NCBI RefSeq assembly: GCF_024171525.1
Contig: NZ_JALJZY010000003.1
Span: 124,001 to 188,000 of the forward strand
Direction: 5' to 3'
Source: Neisseriaceae bacterium HSC-16F19
GTDB lineage: Bacteria; Pseudomonadota; Gammaproteobacteria; Burkholderiales; Neisseriaceae
Length of the DNA stretch: 64,000 nucleotides
Shown here: piece after piece, positions 17,931-27,220 of the stretch
Position numbering within the stretch: position 1 is the first letter of the stretch
Layout of the letters: every line of letters begins with the position of its first letter
Position numbers and translations under genes: made by a program
Notes under the pieces: model-generated
Told to the model about the DNA's origin: nothing
What the model saw: only the letters and a program-made list of their open reading frames with translations
The model's database searches: none

Positions 17931-18091
17931 GAGTCCTCTGCAAAACCTCCATCTGCGGCGCATTTCTGTGTTGGAAGTTTATGCCCGTAGGGGTACTGCT
18001 CGCTCGCTTAGCCTTGTACATGATATGTCTGCGCTCGCTGCGCTGCTACGCCTTGAACTGCATCCACAGCTGAAGGTTTTTCAAAGGTCTC
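17931..18091. repeat. 161-bp degenerate repeat with GAGACC-type ends
   Basis: The left end GAGTCCTCTGCAAAACCTCC and the right end, read inverted, GAGACCTTTGAAAAACCTTC are diverged inverted repeats of the same kind as the ends at 8521 and 41015. The interior has CTCGCTGCGCTGCTACGCC and no open frame. It lies between pyrH and frr. Confidence 0.6.
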
Positions 18092-18137
18092 AGTCTGTTG
18101 CGACAGGCTGCCTGAAACACAAACAACAGGAAAAAAC

Positions 18138-18695
18138 ATGATTAACGACATTCAAAAACACGCCGAAGAAAAAATGCAGAAGTCGCTGGAAGTGCTGCGC
18201 GACAATCTGGCCAAAGTCCGTACCGGCCGCGCCCACGCCGGCCTGCTCGACCAGGTGGAAGTGGAGTATTACGGCAGCCCGGTGCCGGTAAGCCAAGTGG
18301 CCAATGTCACCCTGCTGGATGCGCGCACCATCGGTGTGAAAGTGTATGAAAGCAATATGGCCGCGGCGGTGGAAAAAGCCATCCGCGATTCCAACCTCGG
18401 CCTGAACCCGGCTGCCATGGGCGATGTGATCCGCGTGCCCATGCCCATGCTCACCGAAGAGCGCCGCAAAGACCTGATTAAAGTGGTGCGCAGCGAAGCC
18501 GAAGACGGCCGCGTGGCGGTGCGCAATGTGCGCCGCGATGCCAACAGCGATTTCAAACGCCTGCTCAAAGACAAAGAAATCACTGAAGACGATGCCCGCC
18601 GCGGTGAAGAAGGCATTCAGAAAATCACCGACAAATACATTGCCGAAATCGACAAACTGCTGGCCAACAAAGAACAGGACCTGATGGCCATTTAA
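18138..18695 (+). CDS. frr: Ribosome recycling factor
   Basis: A 185-residue factor that, with EF-G, splits post-termination ribosomes. It has the expected RTGRAHAGLLDQVEVEYYG near residue 29 and VAVRNVRRDANSDFK near 129, and full family length. AGGAAAAAAC precedes ATG 18138. An uptake sequence follows its stop at 18700-18711. Confidence 0.98.
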   Translation: MINDIQKHAEEKMQKSLEVLRDNLAKVRTGRAHAGLLDQVEVEYYGSPVPVSQVANVTLLDARTIGVKVYESNMAAAVEKAIRDSNLGLNPAAMGDVIRVPMPMLTEERRKDLIKVVRSEAEDGRVAVRNVRRDANSDFKRLLKDKEITEDDARRGEEGIQKITDKYIAEIDKLLANKEQDLMAI

Positions 18696-18725
18696 GGCTT
18701 TCAGGCAGCCTGAAAAGGATCATTC

Positions 18726-19472
18726 TTGAAAAGCAGCACCCAATCCCTGCCCGATTACAGCGATGTGCCGCGCCACATCGCCGTGATTATGGACGGCAAC
18801 GGCCGCTGGGCGAAAAAACGCCTGCTGCCGCGCGTCATGGGGCACAAAAAAGGTCTCGATGCCCTGGAAAACCTGGTGTCCGAATGCGCGCGGCTGGGTG
18901 TGGCGCAGCTGACGGTGTTTGCCTTTTCTACCGAAAACTGGCGCCGCCCGGCAGATGAAGTCGGCTTTCTGATGCAGCTGTTTATGCAGTCTTTGCAGAA
19001 AAAAGTGCGCCGCCTGCACGACAACGGCCTGCGTTTGCGCATCATCGGCGACCGCAGCCGTTTCGCGCCGGAAATCGTGGCCGGTATCGAAGCCGCCGAG
19101 GCGCTCACCGCTGCCAATACCGGCCTGTGTCTCAATATCGCCGCCGATTACGGCGGCCGCTGGGATATTTTGCAGGCCGTCAACCGCGCCGTGGCCGACG
19201 GCCATCACCCGCTCACCGAAGACACCTTGCGCCCTTATCTGTCGCTGGGCGATGCGCCCGAGCCGGATTTGTTTATCCGCACCGGCGGCGAAGAGCGCAT
19301 CAGCAATTTCCTGTTGTGGCAGCTGGCCTATACCGAATTTTATTTTGCCGATGTGCTGTGGCCGGATTTCGATGCCGCCACCTTGGCGCAGGCGCTGGCC
19401 TCTTACCGCCGCCGCGAGCGCCGTTTCGGGCGTACTTCCGAACAATTGCCGCTGCAGCAACAGCGGCCTTGA
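18726..19472 (+). CDS. uppS: Undecaprenyl diphosphate synthase (TTG start)
   Basis: A 248-residue cis-prenyltransferase. It extends farnesyl diphosphate to the C55 carrier of peptidoglycan and O-antigen units. HIAVIMDGNGRWAKKR places the catalytic aspartate at D23; FAFSTENW and GGEERISNFLLWQLAYTEFY are further signatures. No ATG fits: TTG 18726 follows AAAGGAT at a normal distance, so TTG is taken as the start. It leads into cdsA, 15 bases later. Confidence 0.95.
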   Translation: MKSSTQSLPDYSDVPRHIAVIMDGNGRWAKKRLLPRVMGHKKGLDALENLVSECARLGVAQLTVFAFSTENWRRPADEVGFLMQLFMQSLQKKVRRLHDNGLRLRIIGDRSRFAPEIVAGIEAAEALTAANTGLCLNIAADYGGRWDILQAVNRAVADGHHPLTEDTLRPYLSLGDAPEPDLFIRTGGEERISNFLLWQLAYTEFYFADVLWPDFDAATLAQALASYRRRERRFGRTSEQLPLQQQRP

Positions 19473-19487
19473 GGGCGGTTTCCGATC

Positions 19488-20303
19488 ATGTTGAAACAAA
19501 GAATTCTGACCGCACTGGTTTTGCTGCCCCTGATGGTGGGCATGCTGTTTTATGCCGGCAGCGGCCTGTGGGCGCTGTTTGGCGGCCTGATTGCGCTGAT
19601 TGCGCTGTGGGAATACGCACGCATCTGCGGCTTGAACGGGCAGCAAACCCGCCGCTATCTCGGCGCCAGCTTCGTCTTGGGCGTGCTCCTGTATGCCGTG
19701 AACGACGAGGGTTTGGCCACCGGCTGGCTGGCGCATCTGTTTTGGCTGGCGGTGCTGGTATTCTGGCTGTGCGTGGTGCCGCTGTGGCTGTACCGCAAAT
19801 GGACGCTGAAAGCCAACGGGCGCGGCATGCTTTTGGGCTGGATGCTGATGCTGCCGTTTTGGCTGGCACTCATCGGTCTGCGCCCCGATGCCGCTTATGC
19901 CGCCGATTTGCTGGCGGTGATGGTACTGGTGTGGCTGGCGGATGTGGCGGCTTATTTTGTCGGCCGCGCCTTCGGCAAGCGCCATTTGGCACCGGTCATC
20001 AGCCCCAAAAAAAGCTGGGAAGGCGCGCTTGGTGCCTTGCTGTGCGTGGCGCTGTATGCAGCCTGGCTCAACAGCGGCAGCGGTTTCAGTTTCGGCAGCG
20101 GCCTGTGGTCGTCGGTGTGGATCGCCATGCTGCTGGCGGTGGTCAGTATTTGGGGCGATTTGCTGGAGAGCTGGTTTAAACGGGCTGCGGGCATCAAAGA
20201 CAGCAGCAATCTCTTGCCCGGTCATGGCGGCGTATTCGACCGCATTGATTCCCTGATTGCGGTATTGGCGGTATATGCCGCCTGCCAGGTTTGGTTTAAT
20301 TAA
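19488..20303 (+). CDS. cdsA: Phosphatidate cytidylyltransferase (CDP-diglyceride synthase)
   Basis: A 271-residue inner-membrane enzyme that makes CDP-diacylglycerol from phosphatidate and CTP. It has about eight membrane helices and the C-terminal family signature SPKKSWEGALGAL, then GDLLESWFKRAAGIKDSS and LPGHGGVFDRIDSL. It follows uppS closely; the next gene, dxr, lies beyond a 386-base repeat-filled gap. Confidence 0.96.
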   Translation: MLKQRILTALVLLPLMVGMLFYAGSGLWALFGGLIALIALWEYARICGLNGQQTRRYLGASFVLGVLLYAVNDEGLATGWLAHLFWLAVLVFWLCVVPLWLYRKWTLKANGRGMLLGWMLMLPFWLALIGLRPDAAYAADLLAVMVLVWLADVAAYFVGRAFGKRHLAPVISPKKSWEGALGALLCVALYAAWLNSGSGFSFGSGLWSSVWIAMLLAVVSIWGDLLESWFKRAAGIKDSSNLLPGHGGVFDRIDSLIAVLAVYAACQVWFN

Positions 20304-20333
20304 TATTTCAGTTGCGATGTAGGGGCGGGTTTT

Positions 20334-20620
20334 ATACCAATTTAAAAATTATAGTCATTTAAAATAAGAACGATACGGCGTTGCTGCGCCTTGCCGTACT
20401 ATCTGTACTGTCTGCGGCTTGCTGCCTTGCCTCGTTCTTATTTTATTCGACTATAAATATAAAAAAGAAGGCTACCTGAAACAGATTCTGCGACTTCGCT
20501 GTCGCTACGCGCAGAATGACGACACACAGTCATCCTGCGCGCAGTCGCAGGATCTTGATCAAGATAATGCATGCTATAAAGCAAGCCTATCCTTTTTAGA
20601 TTATTTTTTTGGATTGGTAT
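20334..20620. repeat. Composite repeat filling the cdsA-dxr gap
   Basis: Outer ends ATACCAATTTAAAAAT (left) and, inverted at the right, ATACCAATCCAAAAAAATAA match the ATACCAAT-ended Correia-like family. Inside lie a complete TATAGTC-ended Correia-like element (20350-20455) and a 115-base stretch with AGGCTACCTGAA and two hairpins (ATTCTGCG..CGCAGAAT, ATCCTGCG..CGCAGGAT) that recurs inverted near 43790-43906. The pattern is one repeat inserted within another. Confidence 0.68.
20350..20455. repeat. Correia-like element, TATAGTC-ended family (copy 1)
   Basis: A 106-bp element with ends TATAGTCATTTAAAATAAG and, inverted, TATAGTCGAATAAAATAAG. The minus-strand core reads CAAGCCGCAGACAGTACAG, then TAGTACGGCAAGGC, nearly the core of neisserial CREE (TATAGTGGATTAA-ended). 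Confidence 0.75.
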
Positions 20621-20689
20621 TATACCCGCCCGCAAAACCGCCATCGGCAGGATGGGCGGCTATAGAAAATCTTAAATAGCGAGGGTTAT

Positions 20690-21883
20690 ATGATTAGGCT
20701 GGCACTATTGGGCGCCACCGGCAGCATCGGCGAGAACACCTTGGACGTGGTGGCACGGCATCCGGAGCGTTTCCGCGTGGTGGCGCTCACCGGCCACCGT
20801 CAGGTGGAAAAACTGGCCGAACAGTGCCAGCAGTTCAAACCGCGCTATGCGGTGGTGGCCGACGAAACCGCCGCCCAAGCCCTGCGCCAGCGTTTGCAGG
20901 CTGCTGCGGTGGACACCGAAGTGCTGTTCGGCGAACAGGCGCTGTGCGATGTGGCTGCCGGCAGCGAAGTGGATGCGGTGATGGCCGCCATCGTCGGTGC
21001 CGCCGGTCTGTTGCCCACCCTGGCGGCGGCCAAGGCGGGCAAAACCATTTATCTGGCCAATAAGGAAACCCTGGTGGTGGCCGGGGCGCTGTTTATGGAA
21101 ACCGCACGCCGGCACGGCGCCAAAGTATTGCCGGTAGACAGCGAACACAATGCCATTTTCCAAGTGCTGCCTGAAAACTTCGACGGCGACTTGGCGCGTG
21201 CCGGAGTGTCTTCTTTGGTGCTGACCGCTTCCGGCGGCCCCTTCCTGCACACCGACTTGGCCGATTTTGCCGCCATTACCCCGGCGCAGGCGGTGCAGCA
21301 TCCCAATTGGAGCATGGGCCAGAAAATCTCCGTCGATTCCGCCACCATGATGAACAAGGGCTTGGAACTGATTGAGGCGCACTGGTTGTTCAACGCCGCA
21401 CCGGCGCAACTGGAGGTGGTCATCCACCCGCAAAGCATTGTGCACAGCATGGTGCGCTATGCCGACGGTTCGGTGCTGGCGCAAATGGGCCTGCCGGACA
21501 TGCGCACCCCCATTGCCTATTGCCTGGGGCTGCCTGAAAGGCTGGATGCCGGAGTGGACAAACTGGATTTTGCCCGCGTTGGCGCACTCACCTTCAACCG
21601 CCCCGATTTCGTGCGCTTCCCCTGCTTGCAACTGGCCTATGAAGCCATGCAGGCGGGCAAGGCCGCGCCCTGCGTGCTCAATGCCGCCAACGAAGTGGCG
21701 GTGGCGGCCTTCCTGGCCAAACGCATCGGCTTTACCGCCATTGCCGCTTTGGTCGAGCATTGTTTGGACAATTACGGCCACCAACAGGCCGACAGCGTGG
21801 AAGCGCTGCTGCATCTGGACGAACAGGTGCGTGCCGCCGCCCAAGTGTGGGTGCGCAACCATTACCGTGTTTTAAATCAATAA
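20690..21883 (+). CDS. dxr: 1-Deoxy-D-xylulose 5-phosphate reductoisomerase
   Basis: A 397-residue enzyme of the non-mevalonate isoprenoid pathway. It rearranges and reduces DXP to methylerythritol 4-phosphate with NADPH. LLGATGSIGENTLDV (residues 6-20) is the NADPH loop; LPVDSEHNAIFQ and LTASGGPF carry metal- and substrate-binding residues. Length is normal. It supplies precursors for the neighbouring uppS and could feed the prenyl-synthase-like domain at 1974-3773, though that link is only inference. Confidence 0.97.
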   Translation: MIRLALLGATGSIGENTLDVVARHPERFRVVALTGHRQVEKLAEQCQQFKPRYAVVADETAAQALRQRLQAAAVDTEVLFGEQALCDVAAGSEVDAVMAAIVGAAGLLPTLAAAKAGKTIYLANKETLVVAGALFMETARRHGAKVLPVDSEHNAIFQVLPENFDGDLARAGVSSLVLTASGGPFLHTDLADFAAITPAQAVQHPNWSMGQKISVDSATMMNKGLELIEAHWLFNAAPAQLEVVIHPQSIVHSMVRYADGSVLAQMGLPDMRTPIAYCLGLPERLDAGVDKLDFARVGALTFNRPDFVRFPCLQLAYEAMQAGKAAPCVLNAANEVAVAAFLAKRIGFTAIAALVEHCLDNYGHQQADSVEALLHLDEQVRAAAQVWVRNHYRVLNQ

Positions 21884-21892
21884 GGACGTATT

Positions 21893-23236
21893 TTGTTACT
21901 GACTTTGTTGGCGTTTATCACCGCCATCGTTATTCTGGTCAGCCTGCACGAGCTGGGCCACTATCTGGTGGCGCGCTGGTGCGGGGTGAAGGTCGTGCGT
22001 TTTTCCGTGGGCTTCGGCAAACCGTTTTGGAAGAAAAAGCGCGGCGACACCGAGTGGTGTCTGGCGCCGATTCCCTTGGGCGGCTATGTGAAAATGGTCG
22101 ATACCCGCGAGGGCAATGTGGCCGAAGCCGACCTGCCTTATGCCTTTGACAAACAGCATCCGGCCAAACGCATTGCCATTGTGGCTGCGGGGCCGCTGAC
22201 CAATTTGGTGTTGGCGGTGCTGCTTTATGGCGCCAGCTTCAGTTTCGGCGTTACCGAAATCCGCCCGTGGGTGGGCACGGTAGAACCCGCATCCATCGCC
22301 TCGCAAGCCGGTTTCAAATCCGGCGACCGCATCCAAAGCGTGAACGGTGCCGCGGTGAAAGACTGGGGCGATGCGCAAACCGCGATTATTTTGCAGCTCA
22401 ACGGCGGCAAGGTGGATGTGGCGGTGCAGACCGAAGAGGGTGGGGAAGCCGTGCGCGTGATTGATGTGGCCGGTACGCCCGCTGCGGCGGCAGTGGCCAA
22501 ACACAACGGCTATATCGGCATGAGCCCGGGCAAAATCACCCGCCGCATCGGCGATGTCGCCCCGGACAGCCCGGCGGCGCATGCCGGTCTCAAAGCCGGA
22601 GATACCCTGCTGGCCATCGATGGCGAGGGTGTGGCGCAATGGCATGACTTGGTGGCCAAAATCAGCGGCAGCGCCGGACAAAAACTGGAAATCACCTATG
22701 AGCGCGACGGCCAGCAGCATACCGTGGCCGTCCGTCCCGAATCGCGCGTGGCCGCCGACGGCCGTATTGTCGGCATCATCGGCGTCATTCCCATGGCCGA
22801 CCCGGAATGGGCCCGGCAGGTGCGTCACCGCTATGTGCCCGGCATCGGCGAAGCCTTCAGCCTCGGTGCCGAGAAAACCGCGCATTATTCTTGGGTAACG
22901 TTGCGTTTCTTTGGCAAACTCGTGACCGGTGAGGCTTCGTTGCGCTATGTTTCCGGCCCGGTGGCGATTGCCGATGTGGCCGGACGCACCCTGCGCGACG
23001 GCATTCAGAGCTATATCGAATTTCTGGCTTTTGTCAGCCTGAGCCTGGGGATTATGAATTTATTGCCGGTGCCGGTATTGGACGGCGGCCATTTACTGTA
23101 TTATTCTATTGAGTGGCTGCGTGGCCGGCCCTTGAGCGAGCGCGTGCAGGAATTGGGCATGCGCTTGGGCGTTTTTATTATGTTAACGTTTATGTTGGTG
23201 GCGTTTTTTAACGATATTACCCGTTTGCTTGGATAG
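21893..23236 (+). CDS. rseP: Intramembrane zinc metalloprotease RseP (TTG start)
   Basis: A 447-residue site-2 protease. The N-terminal membrane helix holds HELGH (residues 19-23), two PDZ-like domains fill the middle (GTVEPASIASQAGFKSGDRI and GDVAPDSPAAHAGLKAGDTL), and the C-terminal metal-binding motif is PVPVLDGGH. It trims membrane-bound anti-sigma factors or signal-peptide remnants. TTG 21893 with AAGGACG upstream is the start that brings HELGH to its usual place. It lies 3 bases before bamA. Confidence 0.96.
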   Translation: MLLTLLAFITAIVILVSLHELGHYLVARWCGVKVVRFSVGFGKPFWKKKRGDTEWCLAPIPLGGYVKMVDTREGNVAEADLPYAFDKQHPAKRIAIVAAGPLTNLVLAVLLYGASFSFGVTEIRPWVGTVEPASIASQAGFKSGDRIQSVNGAAVKDWGDAQTAIILQLNGGKVDVAVQTEEGGEAVRVIDVAGTPAAAAVAKHNGYIGMSPGKITRRIGDVAPDSPAAHAGLKAGDTLLAIDGEGVAQWHDLVAKISGSAGQKLEITYERDGQQHTVAVRPESRVAADGRIVGIIGVIPMADPEWARQVRHRYVPGIGEAFSLGAEKTAHYSWVTLRFFGKLVTGEASLRYVSGPVAIADVAGRTLRDGIQSYIEFLAFVSLSLGIMNLLPVPVLDGGHLLYYSIEWLRGRPLSERVQELGMRLGVFIMLTFMLVAFFNDITRLLG

Positions 23237-23239
23237 ACT

Positions 23240-25630
23240 ATGAAATTGAAACACATCGCGGCAACCGTTATGGCCTTGAGCCTGTCTTCCGTGGCTCTGG
23301 CAGCCGCGCCGTTTACCATTCAGGACATCCGCGTTGAAGGTTTGCAACGCACCGAACCTTCCACCGTATTCAACTATCTGCCGGTGAAAATCGGCGACAC
23401 CTTCACCGACGTACACGGCGAAGAAATCATTAAAAACCTCTACGCCACCGGCTTTTTTGACGATGTGCGCGTGGAAACTTCCGGCAACCAGGTCTTGCTG
23501 ACCGTGGTGGAGCGCCCCATCATCAGCAGCCTCACTGTGAGCGGCGGCAAAACGCTGAGCAATGAAGACATCCGCAAAAACCTGGCCGGTTTCGGCCTCG
23601 GTCAGTCCATGTCTTTCAATCAGGCTACCTTAAACCAGGCCGTGGCCGGTTTGCAGCAGGAATACCGCAACCGCGGTAAAAACACCGCCGTCATCACCCC
23701 GGAAGTGACCCGCTTGGAACGCAACCGCGTGGCCATCGACATCAAAATCAACGAAGGTGTCACCACCCGCATTACCGACATCGAGTTTGAAGGCAACGAG
23801 CGCTATTCCGACAGCCGCCTGCGCAAGCAGATGTCTTTGAGCGAAAGCGGCCTGTTTACCTGGATTTCCAAGAGCAACCGCTTCTCCGACACCAAGTTCC
23901 GCGAAGACTTGGAACGCATCAACGATTTCTACCACAACAACGGTTATTTCGATTTCGGCATTACCGATGTGGCGGTGGATACCAGCGAAGACCAGAAAAA
24001 ACAAACCATCAAAATCACCGTGCACGAGGGCGAACGCTACCGCTGGGGTGATGTGGTGCTGGACGGCGACAGCCGCGAAGTGCCGATGGAAGAGCTCACC
24101 CGTCTGTTGACCATGAAAAAAGGCCGCTGGTACAACCGCAGCCAGATGATGGACAGCCTCAAGGCCATTCAGGACCGCATGGGCAGCGCCGGTTATGCTT
24201 TCAGCCAGGTAGACGTGCGCCCGAATGCCAATCCGCAAAGCGGCGAAGTGGATTTCGCCCTCTTGCTGGTGCCGGACCGCAAGGTGTATGTGAACCAAAT
24301 CAATATCAGCGGCAACAACAAAACCCGCGACGAAGTCATCCGCCGCGAATTGCGTCAAATGGAAAGCGCACCGTATGACTTGGGTAAAATCCAGCGCTCC
24401 AAAGAGCGTATCGAACTCTTGGGTTATTTTGAAAACGTGCAGCTGGATGCCGTGCCGCAGGAAGGTGCACCCGACCAGGTGGACTTGGATGTGGCGGTAA
24501 AAGAGCGTTCCACCGGTTCGCTGGACTTGGCCGCAGGCTGGTCGCAGGATGACGGCCTGGTGCTGTCTGCCGGTGTGGCGCAGGACAACCTCTTCGGTAC
24601 CGGCAAATCCGCCAGTGCGCGTATTTCCAATGCCAAGGTGAACCGCGTGGCCTCTTTGTCGTTTACAGACCCCTATTTCACTGCCGACGGCGTGAGCCTG
24701 GGTTACGATGTGTACTACCGCACTTACAATCCCTACAAATCCAACAGCAACCAGCAAGGCTATAAAACCACCACCTACGGTGTCGGCACCCGCTTGGGCG
24801 TGCCGGTAACCGAGTACGACCGTGTCAACTTCGGTCTGGCGGTGGAGCGCTTGGGGGTGAGGCTGTATGAGAATCCGACGCCGCCGCAGCGTTATCAGGA
24901 TTTTGTCGATCTCAATGGTGCCAACAACTGGATTTTTAAAGGCAATATCGGCTGGGGCCGTAACAAGACCGACAGTGCGCTGTGGCCAACCCGCGGCTAT
25001 ATCACCAGCGTAAATCTGGATGCCGGCCTGCCGGGCGGTCTGCAATATTACAGCCTCACTCATGACCAAAAATGGTTTTTCCCCATCAGTAAAAATGTCA
25101 CCTTGATGCTGGGTGGTGAGCTTGGTTATGCCGACAGCTACGGCAAAACCAAAGAGCTGCCCTTCTTCCAGAGTTTCTATGGCGGCGGCTTGGGCTCGGT
25201 AAGGGGTTACGAAAGCGGTACCCTGGGGCCGAAATACAAAAACCGCTCTTGCAGCGACGGCGTCTGCAGCTATGACAGTGGTGCCAGTAGCTTGGGCGGC
25301 AATTATAAAGCCTATGCTACAGCCGAGTTGATGTTCCCCTTTCCTGGCGTGAAGGACAACCGTACGGTGCGTTTGGGTGTGTTTGCTGATGCCGGCAGCG
25401 TGTGGGATGGCAAAACCTACAATGACGGTGCTTTGATTGCCAGCGGCGGCAGTGTGTATCAAGGTGTCCATAAATCTACCTTCAGTAACGAATTGCGCTA
25501 TTCAACCGGTGTGGCGGTGACTTGGCTTTCGCCCATGGGGCCGATGAAGTTCAGTTACGCCTATCCTTTGAAGAAGAAAAAAGAAGACCAGATCCAGCGC
25601 TTCCAATTCCAGCTGGGTACCACTTTTTAA
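23240..25630 (+). CDS. bamA: Outer membrane assembly factor BamA (Omp85)
   Basis: A 796-residue core of the BAM complex, which folds beta-barrel proteins into the outer membrane. The signal peptide (to about residue 21) ends in SVALA before APF. Five POTRA domains follow (to about residue 420), then a 16-strand barrel with GLGSVRGYESGTLGP in the loop-6 region (the conserved VRGY/F motif). The last residue is Phe, in QLGTTF, the usual outer-membrane beta-signal. It lies between rseP and the chaperone gene skp. Confidence 0.98.
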   Translation: MKLKHIAATVMALSLSSVALAAAPFTIQDIRVEGLQRTEPSTVFNYLPVKIGDTFTDVHGEEIIKNLYATGFFDDVRVETSGNQVLLTVVERPIISSLTVSGGKTLSNEDIRKNLAGFGLGQSMSFNQATLNQAVAGLQQEYRNRGKNTAVITPEVTRLERNRVAIDIKINEGVTTRITDIEFEGNERYSDSRLRKQMSLSESGLFTWISKSNRFSDTKFREDLERINDFYHNNGYFDFGITDVAVDTSEDQKKQTIKITVHEGERYRWGDVVLDGDSREVPMEELTRLLTMKKGRWYNRSQMMDSLKAIQDRMGSAGYAFSQVDVRPNANPQSGEVDFALLLVPDRKVYVNQINISGNNKTRDEVIRRELRQMESAPYDLGKIQRSKERIELLGYFENVQLDAVPQEGAPDQVDLDVAVKERSTGSLDLAAGWSQDDGLVLSAGVAQDNLFGTGKSASARISNAKVNRVASLSFTDPYFTADGVSLGYDVYYRTYNPYKSNSNQQGYKTTTYGVGTRLGVPVTEYDRVNFGLAVERLGVRLYENPTPPQRYQDFVDLNGANNWIFKGNIGWGRNKTDSALWPTRGYITSVNLDAGLPGGLQYYSLTHDQKWFFPISKNVTLMLGGELGYADSYGKTKELPFFQSFYGGGLGSVRGYESGTLGPKYKNRSCSDGVCSYDSGASSLGGNYKAYATAELMFPFPGVKDNRTVRLGVFADAGSVWDGKTYNDGALIASGGSVYQGVHKSTFSNELRYSTGVAVTWLSPMGPMKFSYAYPLKKKKEDQIQRFQFQLGTTF

Positions 25631-25643
25631 GTCGGGTTGATGC

Positions 25644-26147
25644 ATGATGAAGACTTGGATAAACCGTGCGGCACGCTGCACAGTCGTGCTTGTGGCTTGG
25701 GGTGCGGCCAGCGCCGCCTATGCCCAAAAATTGGGTTTTGTGGATTTGGCGCGTATTTTCCAGGAAAGCAAGCAGGCAGTTGTGGTGCAAGAGATGCTGA
25801 ACCGTGAATTTGGCGAGCGTCAGATCAAACTGGAACAAATGCGCGAGTCGGGGCTGGCGTTCAAACAGCGTTTGGAAAACGGTAAATTCAGTGTTGCCGA
25901 GCGTGAAAAACAGCTGCAACAAATGTTGGCCATGGATCAAGATTACCGTTTGCAGGCAGCCCAGCTGTTGGAAGAATACAATCTGCGCCGCAATGAAGAG
26001 TTTGTCTCCTTCCAGCAGAGTGTCTATCGCGCCATTCAAGACTTGGCGCGCCGCCGCGGTTACAGCGGCATCATCACCGAGGCGGTGTATTTCGACCCGA
26101 AATACGACATCACCGACGAGGTGATCCGCATCCTCAACGCACAATAA
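25644..26147 (+). CDS. skp: Periplasmic OmpH/Skp-family chaperone
   Basis: A 167-residue protein with a signal peptide ending AAYAQ near residue 27, then KLGFVDLARIFQESK and a long charged helical region (about 45-120) that forms the tentacles of the Skp trimer. The short C-terminal strand region is YSGIITEAVYFDPKYDITD. Skp shields unfolded outer-membrane proteins in the periplasm. Two adjacent ATG codons (25644 and 25647) could serve. Its place between bamA and lpxD is conserved. Confidence 0.93.
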   Translation: MMKTWINRAARCTVVLVAWGAASAAYAQKLGFVDLARIFQESKQAVVVQEMLNREFGERQIKLEQMRESGLAFKQRLENGKFSVAEREKQLQQMLAMDQDYRLQAAQLLEEYNLRRNEEFVSFQQSVYRAIQDLARRRGYSGIITEAVYFDPKYDITDEVIRILNAQ

Positions 26148-26152
26148 GCGGC

Positions 26153-27208
26153 GTGCGCATGACTGCCCGCCTGCTCAGCGACATCACCGCCGTTTTGGGC
26201 GGCACCGTACAAGGCGCCGATGTGGCCGTGGCCCGTCTGGCGCCCTTGGCCGGGGCCGCCCAAGGCGACATCAGCTTTTTAAGCAATCCCAAATTCAAAG
26301 CCCAGGCTCTGGCTTCCGAAGCCGCGGCGCTGATTGTGTCGCCGAAAATGGCGACTGAGTTCCCGCCCGAACGCAGCCTGATTGTGGCCGACGACCCCTA
26401 TCTTTATTTTGCCCGCGTGGCGCGTTTGTTCCACCCTGCGCCTGTGGCACGCGGCCTGCGCCATGCCAGTGCGGCCATCGACCCCACGGCGGATATTGCC
26501 GAAGATTGCGACATCGGCGCACAGGCGGTGATTGAAGCCGGTGTGGTGATCGGCTCCGGCTGCCGCATCGGGCCGGGCTGTGTGGTCGGCGAGAATTCGG
26601 TTTTGGGTGCCGGATGCGTATTGCATGCGAATGTGACGCTGTACAGCGATTGCCGTTTGGGCGAGCGCGTGGAGATTCATTCCGGCAGCGTGATCGGCGG
26701 CGACGGCTTCGGCAATGCCTGGGATGCCGGGGCATGCGCGTGGTACAAAATTCCGCAACTGGGCGGCGTGCTGATCGGCAACGATGTGGAAATCGGCGCC
26801 AATACCACCATAGACCGCGGCGCCTTGAGCGACACCGTGATTGGCGAGGGCGCGCGCATCGACAATCTGGTGCAGATTGCCCACAATGTCAAAATCGGTG
26901 CGCACACCGCCATTGCCGGATGTGTCGGCATTGCCGGCAGCACTGAAATCGGCGCCTACTGCATCATTGGCGGTGCCGCCATGTTTGTCGGCCATATTCA
27001 GGTAGCCGACCGCACCGTCATCGGCGGCGGCACACTGGTGAGCCACAGCATTAAAGAGGCGGGGCATTATGCTTCGTCTTACCCCCTGCAAACCCACAAA
27101 GAATGGGTGCGCAACGCCGTACACGTGCGGCATCTGCACGAATGGCACAAAACCCTCAAGCGGCTGGAAGAGCGCGAGCCGGGTCAAAATAGCGCCGAAT
27201 CAAAATAA
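26153..27208 (+). CDS. lpxD: UDP-3-O-acylglucosamine N-acyltransferase
   Basis: About 350 residues. LpxD adds the second 3-hydroxyacyl chain in lipid A synthesis, using acyl-ACP. An N-terminal uridine-binding domain (LLSDITAVLGG, FLSNPKFKAQ) is followed by a left-handed beta-helix of hexapeptide repeats (about 100-300) containing IAHNVKIGAHT with the catalytic histidine. The start is either GTG 26153 or ATG 26159; neither has a clear ribosome site and they differ by two residues. Confidence 0.96.
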   Translation: MRMTARLLSDITAVLGGTVQGADVAVARLAPLAGAAQGDISFLSNPKFKAQALASEAAALIVSPKMATEFPPERSLIVADDPYLYFARVARLFHPAPVARGLRHASAAIDPTADIAEDCDIGAQAVIEAGVVIGSGCRIGPGCVVGENSVLGAGCVLHANVTLYSDCRLGERVEIHSGSVIGGDGFGNAWDAGACAWYKIPQLGGVLIGNDVEIGANTTIDRGALSDTVIGEGARIDNLVQIAHNVKIGAHTAIAGCVGIAGSTEIGAYCIIGGAAMFVGHIQVADRTVIGGGTLVSHSIKEAGHYASSYPLQTHKEWVRNAVHVRHLHEWHKTLKRLEEREPGQNSAESK

Positions 27209-27220
27209 CGAGGAATAAGC

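Noticed and set aside
23630..25471. A 613-codon open frame antisense to bamA
   Set aside because: It lies wholly inside a certain gene, shows the composition of a shadow frame and has no ribosome site.
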